Below are positions 1 to 8,211 of a stretch of 64,000 nucleotides of DNA, in pieces. The DNA is from Terasakiella sp033100395 (GTDB taxonomy: Bacteria; Pseudomonadota; Alphaproteobacteria; Rhodospirillales; Terasakiellaceae): NCBI RefSeq assembly GCF_033100395.1, contig NZ_JAWLVJ010000020.1:1-64000 (forward strand), given 5' to 3'. The notes beneath the pieces were generated by a model, which did no database searches, was not told the DNA's origin, and saw nothing but the letters and a program-made list of their open reading frames with translations. Position 1 is the stretch's first letter; the number at the start of each line of letters is the position of its first letter. The translations under genes and the position numbers were made by a program.

Positions 1-122
1 TATATCTTGGTTTTTTCATTTCGAATCTCCTGCACTTAATATACGAGAAAATTCTACTTCTAAGGACCACTAAAAATCGGGGGTATTACCGAAACACTTC
101 GGGAAATGGTGTCTGAAACCTT

Positions 123-1328
123 TCAATCGCTCAAATCAGGCTTTGAGTTAAAACCAGCAATCTGATTAGCAATAGAATAGGAAATGGATTGTTTCATGTT
201 GTCTTGAATGTGCCAGTAATGATCGGCATTCACCCTCGTGGAATTTCCAATAACCTTTCCCATTGTTGATGGATCGTAACCTAGGCTAGCTCCAACACTA
301 TTCCATGACCTTCTGAGATCATGCATGGTGATTCTGGCTTTCCCTTCGTATAGTCCAGCCTCTTTTCTAATTCGGGTCCATGAGTGCTCTATGTTTTCGA
401 TATGACCTGACTTTGAATCAGGTGCAGGAAAAAGCCATTGGGGGGATTTTGGAATTCGAGATAACAGGTCTCTTAAAGGTTCTGAGATAGGTAATTCCAA
501 AGGTTGGGCGTAACGATCAGTTTTATGTTCAGTCACCACAACTTTATTGTTTTCTAGGTGAACATTCTCCCACCTGAGCTGGAAGCATTCGTTTTTCCTC
601 AGAGGAGTGAGGATCAGCATTTCCATGGCGAGTAAAGATATTTTGGGAATAACCCCTTTATATCGATATTTTTCTATGGTTTCCCATAGTTGACGATACT
701 CTTTTTCTGAAAGAATGCGGCTTCGTTTTGGGGCAGGAACCTTGGTTTCGATGCAGAAAGGATTTCTTTGTTCGCCAACGAGTTCTCTTTTCTCTGCCCA
801 CCCCCAGATGATGCGAGACCACTGAATGATTTTAGCTCGATAGTGAGGAGACTGTTGTAATCCGTCATAGATGCGTTGTACGAGCCCTTTGGAGATTTTC
901 TGACAGGGGATGTCGCCAAAGTGTTTACGGATGTGTAAGCGGGAGTATGTTTGAACTTCCTTTAAGGATGTCGGTTTATGGCTTTCTGAAGCGTAAGCCA
1001 AATATTTGTCGATTAAACAGTTGAATGTTTTGGCTTCAGCAAGCCCGATTTTTCTTTCCCATTGAGGGTCTGCACCTTCACTGATTTTTCCGATGAGGAC
1101 TTTAGCTTTTTGTCGGGCTTCATCTGCTGAGATGACACCGAACTGTCCAATGCGGAATTCGCGCTGTTTTTTATCGGGTGATTTATATCGTAGGATGAAT
1201 TGGCGTTTACCGGATGAATAAACCTTAACGCCAAAACCTCCAATTTCTTTATCCCATGTGCGGCCTTCTTTTAGTTTCTTTACTGAATTGTCGGTAAGGC
1301 GAATTTTGCGTTTTGCGGGAGGTGCCAT
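123..1328 (-). CDS. Tyrosine recombinase (phage/island-type integrase, DUF4102 family)
   Basis: Site-specific recombinase of about 401 residues that would integrate or excise a genomic island. The N-terminus (RLTDNSVKKLK, GGFGVKVYSSGKRQF) is the arm-binding domain typical of island integrases. The C-terminal catalytic domain shows R244 (TPLRKNE), K269 (EHKTDR), the HDLRR box (H336, R339) and nucleophile Y371 (DHYWH). The usual LGH histidine is replaced by Asn at 362 (IGNST), which is odd and could lower activity. The start at 1328 is chosen because AGGAGA (1336-1341) lies just upstream; an in-frame start 16 codons earlier has no such site. The gene points to the left edge, so any island would extend left of the window; no tRNA or att duplication is visible here. 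Confidence 0.88.
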   Translation of the reverse strand: MAPPAKRKIRLTDNSVKKLKEGRTWDKEIGGFGVKVYSSGKRQFILRYKSPDKKQREFRIGQFGVISADEARQKAKVLIGKISEGADPQWERKIGLAEAKTFNCLIDKYLAYASESHKPTSLKEVQTYSRLHIRKHFGDIPCQKISKGLVQRIYDGLQQSPHYRAKIIQWSRIIWGWAEKRELVGEQRNPFCIETKVPAPKRSRILSEKEYRQLWETIEKYRYKGVIPKISLLAMEMLILTPLRKNECFQLRWENVHLENNKVVVTEHKTDRYAQPLELPISEPLRDLLSRIPKSPQWLFPAPDSKSGHIENIEHSWTRIRKEAGLYEGKARITMHDLRRSWNSVGASLGYDPSTMGKVIGNSTRVNADHYWHIQDNMKQSISYSIANQIAGFNSKPDLSD

Positions 1329-1748
1329 ATCGCTTTCTCCTATGGATTGGGTTGCTTTCAATCCAAGGAGCGTCAAGCGTTACACAAGTGAGGATCAACA
1401 GAAGAAAGTTCTAAAGGTGTTTTGTATAAGGTGTGTTATTGCATTCCCCCTTACTTTTCTGTATGAACAGGGCAAATTTTGAAGGGCAAGTGTCGGGTTT
1501 GGTTTATTCTGTCTTGTAAAAGAATAAATCCTGTATTTGTAATGATTTAGCTCTGGTTTATGTAACGGTTTGTCCCATTTTATGTAACGAACCTTGATCA
1601 GGTTTTAGAGAATCAGTTCTCAGTCATTTCAAATACAGGCATATCTCGCGAACTCGGCTCGCCCCTTTACACACGCAACATCCATGCGAAACCTTGTATT
1701 TTGATGATCAAACGGGCCTTCGCAAAAACGATTACTAGGAGAGACCGT
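1329..1748. other. Intergenic region between integrase and purB
   Basis: This 420-base stretch holds the divergent upstream regions of the integrase and purB. I see no convincing gene in it. It contains a pair of short direct repeats (1557-1567 and 1579-1589) and a weak hairpin GAGAA-TCAG-TTCTC around 1608-1621. Part of it could be the border between island and core chromosome, but no att duplication can be demonstrated inside the window. Confidence 0.5.
1557..1589. repeat. Tandem 11-base direct repeats, 22-base period
   Basis: TTTATGTAACG occurs at 1557-1567 and again at 1579-1589. The 22-base spacing places both copies on the same face of the helix, as expected for a dimeric protein site. 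Candidate binders are the neighbouring integrase (arm-type sites) or a regulator. Function is inferred only from spacing and position. Confidence 0.4.
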
Positions 1749-3143
1749 ATGATCCCGCGCTATTCCCGACCTGAGATGACTTCCATTTGGGAGCCAGCCA
1801 ATAAATTCCGCATCTGGTTTGAAATTGAAGCCCACGCCCTGACCAAGATGGAAGAACTCAACGTTGTTCCGGCGGGCACGTCTGATGTGGTCTGGTCCAA
1901 AGGTCAGAAGGAATATACGCCAGAGCGCATCGCACGCATTGACGAGATCGAACTGGAAGTGAAACACGATGTGATCGCGTTTTTGACAGAACTGGCGGAA
2001 AACGTTGGTGATGAAGCACGTTTTGTACACCAGGGCATGACCTCTTCTGACGTTCTGGATACCTGTCTTTCTGTACAGATGATGCAGGCGGCTGACCTGT
2101 TGATTAAAGATCTGGACCGACTGTTGGCTGCGTTGAAAAAACGCGCCAAAGAAACAAAAGACATGGTTTGCATCGGTCGTTCTCACGGTATCCACGCTGA
2201 ACCTGTGACCATGGGGCTGAAATTCGCCCGTTTCTACGCTGAGATGGATCGTAACCGCACACGTCTTCTGCAGGCCCGTGATGAAATCGCAACTTGTGCG
2301 ATCTCTGGTGCTGTCGGGACATTTGCCAACGTTGACCCGCGTGTTGAAGAATATGTCGCTGAGAAAATGGGCCTGACGCCGGAGCCGATCTCCACACAGG
2401 TGATCCCACGTGATCGTCACGCCAACTACTTCTGCGTTCTGGGCACCATCGCTTCTTCTGTCGAAAACATCGCGATTGAAATTCGTCACATGCAGCGTAC
2501 CGAAGTCCGTGAAGCACAGGAATATTTCGCACCGGGTCAGAAAGGCTCAAGCGCAATGCCACACAAACGCAACCCGATCCTGACTGAAAACCTCACTGGT
2601 CTGGCCCGTGCGGTTCGTATGGCTGTTACACCTGCGCTGGAAAACGTGGCCCTGTGGCACGAGCGCGATATCTCGCATTCTTCCGTTGAACGGATGATCG
2701 GCCCGGATGCAACCGTAACACTTGATTTCGCTCTTGGCCGTCTGGCGGGCACCATTGAGAAACTGGTTGTTTACCCACAAAACATGCTGGATCACATGAA
2801 CAACTTCGGCGGCATCCACGATGCACAGCGCGTTTTGTTGTTCCTGACACAAAACAATGTATCGCGTGAAGACAGCTACCGCATCGTTCAGCGCAACGCC
2901 ATGCGCGTTTGGAAATCCTACGGCATCGATCCGGATAACCCGGACGGCGAAGTCGAAATGGATGCGACAGAGATCGAAGCACAGAACCACGACAACCGCC
3001 TGTTTTTCTTCCTGTCCAAAGACGAAGGCCTGACAGAGCATTTGAGCGTTGATCAGCTCAAGACACTTTTGGATGAAGATTCTGTTTCTTATCACACCAA
3101 ACGCGTGGATGTGATCTTTGAACGAGTCTTTGGTAAAGAGTAA
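1749..3143 (+). CDS. purB: Adenylosuccinate lyase
   Basis: Cytosolic lyase of purine synthesis: it removes fumarate from SAICAR and from adenylosuccinate. The 464-residue protein carries the superfamily signature GSSAMPHKRNP near residue 275 and conserved segments MTSSDV and GRSHGIHAEP of the aspartase/fumarase fold. The start MIPRYSRPEM is chosen because AGGAGA sits 6 bases upstream; an upstream in-frame codon at 1701 lacks a ribosome site. The gene stands alone between the integrase region and serC and ends in a clear terminator. Identification is secure. Confidence 0.97.
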   Translation: MIPRYSRPEMTSIWEPANKFRIWFEIEAHALTKMEELNVVPAGTSDVVWSKGQKEYTPERIARIDEIELEVKHDVIAFLTELAENVGDEARFVHQGMTSSDVLDTCLSVQMMQAADLLIKDLDRLLAALKKRAKETKDMVCIGRSHGIHAEPVTMGLKFARFYAEMDRNRTRLLQARDEIATCAISGAVGTFANVDPRVEEYVAEKMGLTPEPISTQVIPRDRHANYFCVLGTIASSVENIAIEIRHMQRTEVREAQEYFAPGQKGSSAMPHKRNPILTENLTGLARAVRMAVTPALENVALWHERDISHSSVERMIGPDATVTLDFALGRLAGTIEKLVVYPQNMLDHMNNFGGIHDAQRVLLFLTQNNVSREDSYRIVQRNAMRVWKSYGIDPDNPDGEVEMDATEIEAQNHDNRLFFFLSKDEGLTEHLSVDQLKTLLDEDSVSYHTKRVDVIFERVFGKE

Positions 3144-3166
3144 GTCTTTCCAAAATATTCGCTTTT

Positions 3167-3205
3167 AAAAAGGGTTGGATGCATCGTTGCTCCAGCCCTT
3201 TTTAT
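3167..3205 (+). terminator. Rho-independent terminator of purB
   Basis: AAAAGGGTTGGA pairs with TCCAGCCCTTTT (one G-U pair) around an 11-base loop and runs into a T-rich tail. It lies 23 bases after the purB stop. Confidence 0.85.
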
Positions 3206-3381
3206 TTGGTATGACCGATGTGGGCTCTGATCCCCCAACGGATCAGGAAGCTCTTCTTTTGCCATAGGATGTGAAGGAAGAGAGAGACCAAAAGTAATTA
3301 AGGTCACTTTCATACTAGCGGTATGAAAGATATCTCTTCGTGATTGTCGAAATGGCCGTCTGGGAAGGGAGTTATACAGAC
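3206..3381 (+). promoter_or_regulatory. Structured leader region of serC with perfect inverted repeat
   Basis: The 176 bases before serC contain several self-complementary segments: CTGATCC/GGATCAG at 3227-3246, an imperfect CTCTTC.../...GAAGAG pairing at about 3251-3280, and a perfect 9-base inverted repeat CTTTCATAC-TAGCG-GTATGAAAG at 3307-3329. The last could be a protein operator or an RNA hairpin. An 18-codon open frame (3211-3267) has no ribosome site and is not enriched in serine codons, so classical attenuation is not supported. Regulatory role is inference. Confidence 0.4.
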
Positions 3382-4548
3382 ATGAGTACTGTCGCCAAGC
3401 CGAGCGAGAAGCCGGCTAATCCTAATTTTTCATCAGGTCCGTGTTCCAAGCGCCCCGGTTTTACACTGGATGCATTAAAAGGCGCTGCGCTGGGCCGTTC
3501 ACACCGTGCAAAAATCGGTAAAGAAAAACTCAAAGACACCATTGATCGCACCAAGGCGATTTTGGGTGTTCCGGACGATTATCGTCTGGGCATCGTGCCT
3601 GCGTCTGATACAGGGGCGGTTGAAATGGCGCTCTGGTCCATGCTGGGCGCGCGCGGTGTTGATATGTTCCAGTGGGAAAGCTTTGGCAAAGGCTGGGTTG
3701 GCGATGTGAAAAGCCAGCTGAAACTGGACGATATGCGCGAATTCAAAGCGGAATACGGTGAACTTCCTGACCTGAGCCAGGCTGATTTTTCCCGCGACGT
3801 GGTCTTCACCTGGAACGGCACCACATCCGGTGTGTGCGTACCAAATGGCGACTGGATTGCGGATGACCGTGAAGGTCTGACCATCTGTGATGCGACCTCT
3901 GCTGTTTTTGCCATGGATATTCCATGGAACAAAATTGACGTGCTGACCTACAGCTGGCAAAAAGTGATGGGCGGTGAAGGTGCACATGGCGTGCTGGTTC
4001 TTTCCCCTCGTGCTGTGGAACGTCTGGAAAGCTACACGCCACCATGGCCGCTGCCGAAGATTTTCCGCATGACCAAAGGCGGCAAGCTGATCGACGGTAT
4101 CTTTACAGGCGCGACCATCAACACGCCTTCCATGCTGTGTGTGGAAGATGCGCTGGATGGTCTAAACTGGGCAGAAGGTCTTGGTGGACTGGATGCGTTG
4201 ATCGCACGTTCACAATCCAACCTGAAAGCACTGGAAGACTGGGTGGAAACAAATGACGACTTTGGCTTCCTGGCTGAAGATAAATCCATTCGTTCCAACA
4301 CATCGGTCTGTCTGAAAATTACAGCCAACTGGTTTACGGCATTGAGTGATGAAGATCAGGGCAAGGCAGCCAAAAAGCTGGTCAGCCTGCTGGATGCAGA
4401 GGGTGCGGCCTACGATATTGGTGCTTACCGGGATGCACCTGCCGGTCTTCGGATCTGGGCGGGGGCGACGGTGGAAACATCAGACCTCAAGCTGCTGACC
4501 CCATGGTTGGACTGGGGACTTGCCCAGGTTGCTGCTGAATACTCCTAA
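3382..4548 (+). CDS. serC: Phosphoserine aminotransferase
   Basis: PLP enzyme converting 3-phosphohydroxypyruvate to phosphoserine in serine synthesis, and also able to serve pyridoxal phosphate synthesis. The 388-residue protein belongs to the alphaproteobacterial SerC group: it starts with NPNFSSGPCSKRPG and has the PLP-lysine segment SWQKVMGGEGAHG near residue 195. The start MSTVAKPSEKP is preceded by AGGGAG; the longer in-frame start at 3340 has no ribosome site. serA follows, but a strong terminator separates the two, so they are probably transcribed separately or with read-through control. Confidence 0.95.
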   Translation: MSTVAKPSEKPANPNFSSGPCSKRPGFTLDALKGAALGRSHRAKIGKEKLKDTIDRTKAILGVPDDYRLGIVPASDTGAVEMALWSMLGARGVDMFQWESFGKGWVGDVKSQLKLDDMREFKAEYGELPDLSQADFSRDVVFTWNGTTSGVCVPNGDWIADDREGLTICDATSAVFAMDIPWNKIDVLTYSWQKVMGGEGAHGVLVLSPRAVERLESYTPPWPLPKIFRMTKGGKLIDGIFTGATINTPSMLCVEDALDGLNWAEGLGGLDALIARSQSNLKALEDWVETNDDFGFLAEDKSIRSNTSVCLKITANWFTALSDEDQGKAAKKLVSLLDAEGAAYDIGAYRDAPAGLRIWAGATVETSDLKLLTPWLDWGLAQVAAEYS

Positions 4549-4556
4549 CAGATAAG

Positions 4557-4589
4557 CCCATCGTCACGCGCCGTGACGGTGGGTTTTTT
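4557..4589 (+). terminator. Rho-independent terminator between serC and serA
   Basis: CCCATCGTCACG pairs with CGTGACGGTGGG (one G-U pair) around a 3-base loop, followed by six T. It starts 8 bases after the serC stop. Confidence 0.92.
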
Positions 4590-4627
4590 CTTATGAATAC
4601 TTCTAAACAGGGAGGCATCGTAAAGAT

Positions 4628-6205
4628 ATGCCTAGAGTACTAATTTCCGATAAAATGAGCCCACAAGCGGCCGAGATTTTCAAAGCCCGTGGTGTAGACG
4701 TGGATGTGATCACAGGGGAAAGCCCGGAAGAACTGAAAGCCCGCATCGGCGAATATGACGGCCTTGCCATTCGTTCCAGCACGACGGTGACCGAAGAAAT
4801 CCTGAATGCTGCGACCAACCTGAAAGTCATTGGCCGCGCAGGCATCGGCACGGACAATATCGACAAGGTCGCGGCCACAGGTAAAGGTGTGGTGGTGATG
4901 AACACGCCGTTTGGCAATTCTATCACCACGGCAGAACATGCGATTTCCATGCTGATGGCGTGCGCACGCAATATACCGCAGGCCAACGCTTCCACTCACG
5001 CGGGCCTTTGGGAAAAGTCCAAGTTCATGGGGGTTGAGCTTCTCGGTAAAACCCTGGGTGTCATCGGGTCCGGGAATATTGGTTCTGCGGTATGTGAACG
5101 TGCCATGGGTTTGAAGATGCGCGTGGTTGCCTTTGATCCCTTCCTGTCACCTGAACGTGCCAAGGACATGGGGATTGAAAAGGTCGAACTGGATGAACTG
5201 TTCGCCCGCGCTGACTTCATCACACTTCACACGCCGCTTACTGAACAGACCCGCAACATCATTGATGCAGCAGCCATTGCAAAGATGAAAGACGGTGTGC
5301 GCATCGTTAACTGTGCGCGTGGTGGTCTGGTCGATGAAGAAGCCCTGAAAGCAGCATTGGAAAGCGGCAAGGTCGCAGCGGCTGCAACGGACGTTTATAT
5401 CGAAGAACCTGCAAAATCCAATATTCTGTTTGGGGTGGAAAACTGCATCTGTACGCCACACCTTGGTGCGTCGACTTCGGAAGCCCAAGAAAAGGTTGCG
5501 TTGCAGATCGCCGAACAAATCTCGGATTACCTGCTGACCGGGGCGGTGACAAACGCATTGAACATGCCGTCGGTTTCTGCTGAAGAAGCCCCCAAGCTGA
5601 AACCCTATATGAAACTGGCGGAACAGCTTGGCAGCTTTGCAGGCCAGATCACCCAAAGCGGGATCAAGTCGGTAACGATTGAATATGAAGGCGCTGTTTC
5701 TGAAGTTAACCTGAAACCTCTGACCTCGACGTTGCTGACCGGGTTGCTTACACCTATGCTGGAAAGTGTGAATATGGTCAGTGCCCCTGCCATCGCCAAA
5801 GAACGTGATATTGAAATCACCGAAGTCACCCGGGAAAAGTCAGCTGAATATCAAAGCTTCATCAAACTGACCGTGGTGACGGAAACACAAACCCGGTCCG
5901 TTGCGGGCACCATGTTTACCGGGTCCAAACCACGCATTGTTGAGATCAATGATATTCCGGTGGAAGCCGAAGTGGGCAACCACATGCTGTTTGTGACCAA
6001 CCAGGATAAGCCGGGCTTTATTGGTAAAATCGGGTCCACTCTTGGCTTTGCGGGAATCAATATCGCCACCTTCCATTTGGGGCGTTCAGATGCGGGGGCT
6101 GATTCGATTTGCTTGATGCAGGTCGATCAGGAAATCAGCGAGGATACTTTGGCAGAGGTGAAAAACATCCCTCATGTCACACGGGCAGAAGCATTAAACT
6201 TCTGA
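4628..6205 (+). CDS. serA: D-3-phosphoglycerate dehydrogenase
   Basis: First enzyme of serine synthesis, oxidising 3-phosphoglycerate with NAD. The 525-residue length matches the long form with catalytic and NAD domains (GVIGSGNIGSAV near residue 145; GGLVDEEAL; CTPHLGASTSEAQ), an intervening allosteric substrate-binding domain, and a C-terminal ACT domain (HMLFVTNQDKPGFIG) that usually senses serine. GGGAGG lies 12 bases upstream of the ATG, a little far. It follows serC and ends in its own terminator. Confidence 0.96.
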   Translation: MPRVLISDKMSPQAAEIFKARGVDVDVITGESPEELKARIGEYDGLAIRSSTTVTEEILNAATNLKVIGRAGIGTDNIDKVAATGKGVVVMNTPFGNSITTAEHAISMLMACARNIPQANASTHAGLWEKSKFMGVELLGKTLGVIGSGNIGSAVCERAMGLKMRVVAFDPFLSPERAKDMGIEKVELDELFARADFITLHTPLTEQTRNIIDAAAIAKMKDGVRIVNCARGGLVDEEALKAALESGKVAAAATDVYIEEPAKSNILFGVENCICTPHLGASTSEAQEKVALQIAEQISDYLLTGAVTNALNMPSVSAEEAPKLKPYMKLAEQLGSFAGQITQSGIKSVTIEYEGAVSEVNLKPLTSTLLTGLLTPMLESVNMVSAPAIAKERDIEITEVTREKSAEYQSFIKLTVVTETQTRSVAGTMFTGSKPRIVEINDIPVEAEVGNHMLFVTNQDKPGFIGKIGSTLGFAGINIATFHLGRSDAGADSICLMQVDQEISEDTLAEVKNIPHVTRAEALNF

Positions 6206-6223
6206 TCCTCGTTGATGATTAAG

Positions 6224-6257
6224 AAAAGGACTGCGCGTTGTGGGCAGTCCTTTTTTT
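6224..6257 (+). terminator. Rho-independent terminator of serA
   Basis: AAAAGGACTGC pairs perfectly with GCAGTCCTTTT around a 9-base loop, ending in seven T. Confidence 0.94.
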
Positions 6258-6356
6258 GTTGCAATGCCGTATGGGATTTTCTTGTCTGTTTCAAATGAAA
6301 GGAATACCCTTTCCCAAATTAAAAAATACACGTGACAGGTTAGGGAGGTGTTTTAA

Positions 6357-7610
6357 ATGAAACACGTAATTCTGGGCGCAGGTCCATGCGGGGTAAGCGC
6401 GGCACAAACGTTACGCAAAAATGATCCGGATTGTGAGATCGTGCTGGTGGGGGATGAACCGGAACTGCCTTATTCGCGCATGGCCATTCCCTATCTGCTG
6501 GTCGGCAATATTGAAGAATCCGGCACCCATATCAAACGGTCCGACAGTTTCTATGAAGAAAATCGGATTACCCTGCGCCAGAACCGGGCAGAAAAAGTAG
6601 ATACAGCGGCGAAGCAGGTGACGCTCTGTAATGGCGATGTGGAAAGCTATGACAAGCTTCTGGTCGCGACCGGATCACGCCCCGTCAAGCCGCCGATTGC
6701 AGGGCTGGACCAACCGGGTGTTCATCACTGCTGGACGCTGGAAGACGCCCGCAAGATCATTGAACTGGCCCATAAAGGCGCTCACGTTGTCTTGCTGGGC
6801 GCTGGTTTTATCGGCTGTATCATTCTGGAAGCCTTGGCGCTTCGAAACGTCAAACTGACCGTGGTGGAAATGGGTGATCGCATGGTGCCACGTATGCTGG
6901 ATGCCAATGCGGGTAACATGCTGAAAGACTGGTGTCAGTATAAAGGCGTCAGCGTCCATACGGGCACAAAGATCACGCAGATTGAACCCAATGCAGGTGT
7001 GGATGAAGACACCTTGCTGGTTGATCTGGATAACGGCCATCAAATCCCCGCGCATTTGGTTGTCGTGGCCGCAGGTGTGGCCCCCAATGTGGATTTTCTG
7101 GAAGATACCGGGGTGAAACAGAAAGATGGCATTCTGATCAACCGTAACATGATGACGACCCAGACCGATGTTTATGGCGCTGGGGATGTGGCCCAAGGCC
7201 TTGATTTTTCAACAGGCGGTATGTCGGTGCACGCCATTCAGCCCACCGCGACAGAACATGGACGCATTGCGGCCTTGAATATGGCAGGTATTCCAACCAG
7301 TTATCAAGGATCTCTGGTGATGAACGTGCTGGATACATTGGGGCTGATCTCGGTCTCCTTTGGTCTGTGGGATGGTGTTGAAGGCGGCGATCAGTCGGTC
7401 CTGTTGGATAAGGCCAATTACAAATATGTCCGGTTGGAATTTGACGGGAACTATCTGGTCGGGGCGCAGATGATCGGGCGCACGGACCATGTGGGTGTTT
7501 TGCGCGGCCTCATCCAAAGTCGTATAGACTTGGGTGACTGGAAAGCTAAACTGATGAAAGATCCCACCCGTGTGATGGACGCCTATCTTGCCTGTACACA
7601 AAATACTTAG
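6357..7610 (+). CDS. FAD/NAD(P)-dependent oxidoreductase, AorC-like
   Basis: Two-dinucleotide-binding-fold flavoprotein of 417 residues. It has an N-terminal FAD motif (GAGPCG, residues 7-12), ATGSRP, a second Rossmann motif for NAD(P)H (GAGFIG, about residue 149) and the second FAD motif GAGDVA. Such proteins pass electrons between NAD(P)H and Fe-S partners. GGGAGG sits 8 bases before the ATG. The next genes encode a MoaD/ThiS-like protein and tungstate-type transporter parts, the same company as the FAD subunit of bacterial tungsten aldehyde oxidoreductases, so I infer an AorC-like role. The polyferredoxin and tungsten catalytic subunits are not beside it. It could instead be a generic nitrite-reductase-type or rubredoxin-type NAD(P)H oxidoreductase. 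Confidence 0.75.
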   Translation: MKHVILGAGPCGVSAAQTLRKNDPDCEIVLVGDEPELPYSRMAIPYLLVGNIEESGTHIKRSDSFYEENRITLRQNRAEKVDTAAKQVTLCNGDVESYDKLLVATGSRPVKPPIAGLDQPGVHHCWTLEDARKIIELAHKGAHVVLLGAGFIGCIILEALALRNVKLTVVEMGDRMVPRMLDANAGNMLKDWCQYKGVSVHTGTKITQIEPNAGVDEDTLLVDLDNGHQIPAHLVVVAAGVAPNVDFLEDTGVKQKDGILINRNMMTTQTDVYGAGDVAQGLDFSTGGMSVHAIQPTATEHGRIAALNMAGIPTSYQGSLVMNVLDTLGLISVSFGLWDGVEGGDQSVLLDKANYKYVRLEFDGNYLVGAQMIGRTDHVGVLRGLIQSRIDLGDWKAKLMKDPTRVMDAYLACTQNT

Positions 7611-7639
7611 GACGAAAAATAACGGAGCATGTAAGCTTG

Positions 7640-7891
7640 ATGACGATGACGCTTAAACTCTACGCACAATTGGGAAAATACCTGCCCGAAGGCACGCCAG
7701 CAAATGAGGCTGAGATTGATCTGGCTGATGGCACATCTGTAACCGATGTGTTGGATAAATATCAGGTCCCGCCGGAAATGTGTCACCTTGTGCTGGTGAA
7801 CGGCAATTATCTGGCGCCTGAAGCCCGTGGCTCCCACCTGCTGGAAGACAAAGACCATCTCGCTGTTTGGCCCCCTGTGGCCGGGGGCTGA
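7640..7891 (+). CDS. MoaD/ThiS-family sulfur carrier protein
   Basis: An 83-residue beta-grasp protein ending in the diglycine VAGG, the site of adenylation and thiocarboxylate formation in MoaD and ThiS. In this context it probably supplies dithiolene sulfur for the tungsten or molybdenum pterin cofactor, as the small AorD-type protein of aldehyde oxidoreductase operons is thought to do. Two starts are possible: TTG at 7637 (9 bases after GGAG) or ATG at 7640; I chose the ATG. The stop lies 2 bases before the next gene, indicating translational coupling. Confidence 0.8.
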   Translation: MTMTLKLYAQLGKYLPEGTPANEAEIDLADGTSVTDVLDKYQVPPEMCHLVLVNGNYLAPEARGSHLLEDKDHLAVWPPVAGG

Positions 7892-7893
7892 TC

Positions 7894-8205
7894 TTGGCCG
7901 AGTTTATCGAGATTTCGCGCGAGATGGGCACAAACCATCGTGACCTCCTTCGCCTTCTGCCCAAATCGGTCCCTGAGGCGACCATTACATCCAAGGGGGA
8001 TGAACGAACAGGGGCAACTGTGGTGGTGGAAAATGCGCCTTATGGCCGGATCGAAATCGATTTGTCCAAAGTCGGCGAACGCCGCATTGCTTTGCTGTGC
8101 CTGCCTGTAACGCACGTGACCTTCCGTTTCTTTGGCGTGGATGAAGAAACCGCGCACCGCGAATATGAACGTATGGCAAAATATTTTCAGCGCGGTGGGG
8201 GCTAA
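7894..8205 (+). CDS. Unknown 103-residue protein in tungsten-type operon
   Basis: I do not recognise this family. The likely start is TTG at 7894, right behind GGGGGCTGA, 2 bases after the MoaD-like stop; ATG at 7924 is the alternative. The protein begins with an amphipathic helix (HRDLLRLLPKSV) and has a beta-rich core (ATVVVENAPYGRIEIDLSKV, then RRIALLCLPVTHVTFRFF) and a basic C-terminus ending in GGG. No cysteine pair or membrane segment is seen apart from one Cys in ALLCLP. Tight packing between moaD-like and tupB-like genes suggests a role in cofactor or metal handling, but this is inference. Confidence 0.6.
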   Translation: MAEFIEISREMGTNHRDLLRLLPKSVPEATITSKGDERTGATVVVENAPYGRIEIDLSKVGERRIALLCLPVTHVTFRFFGVDEETAHREYERMAKYFQRGGG

Positions 8206-8211
8206 CACACC

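Noticed and set aside
1629..2489. 286-codon open frame on the minus strand opposite purB
   Set aside because: It is fully antisense to a certain gene, has no recognisable domain or ribosome site and reflects codon bias of purB.
3211..3267. 18-codon open frame in the serC leader as a possible attenuator peptide
   Set aside because: No ribosome site and only one serine codon, so control by serine starvation is not supported.
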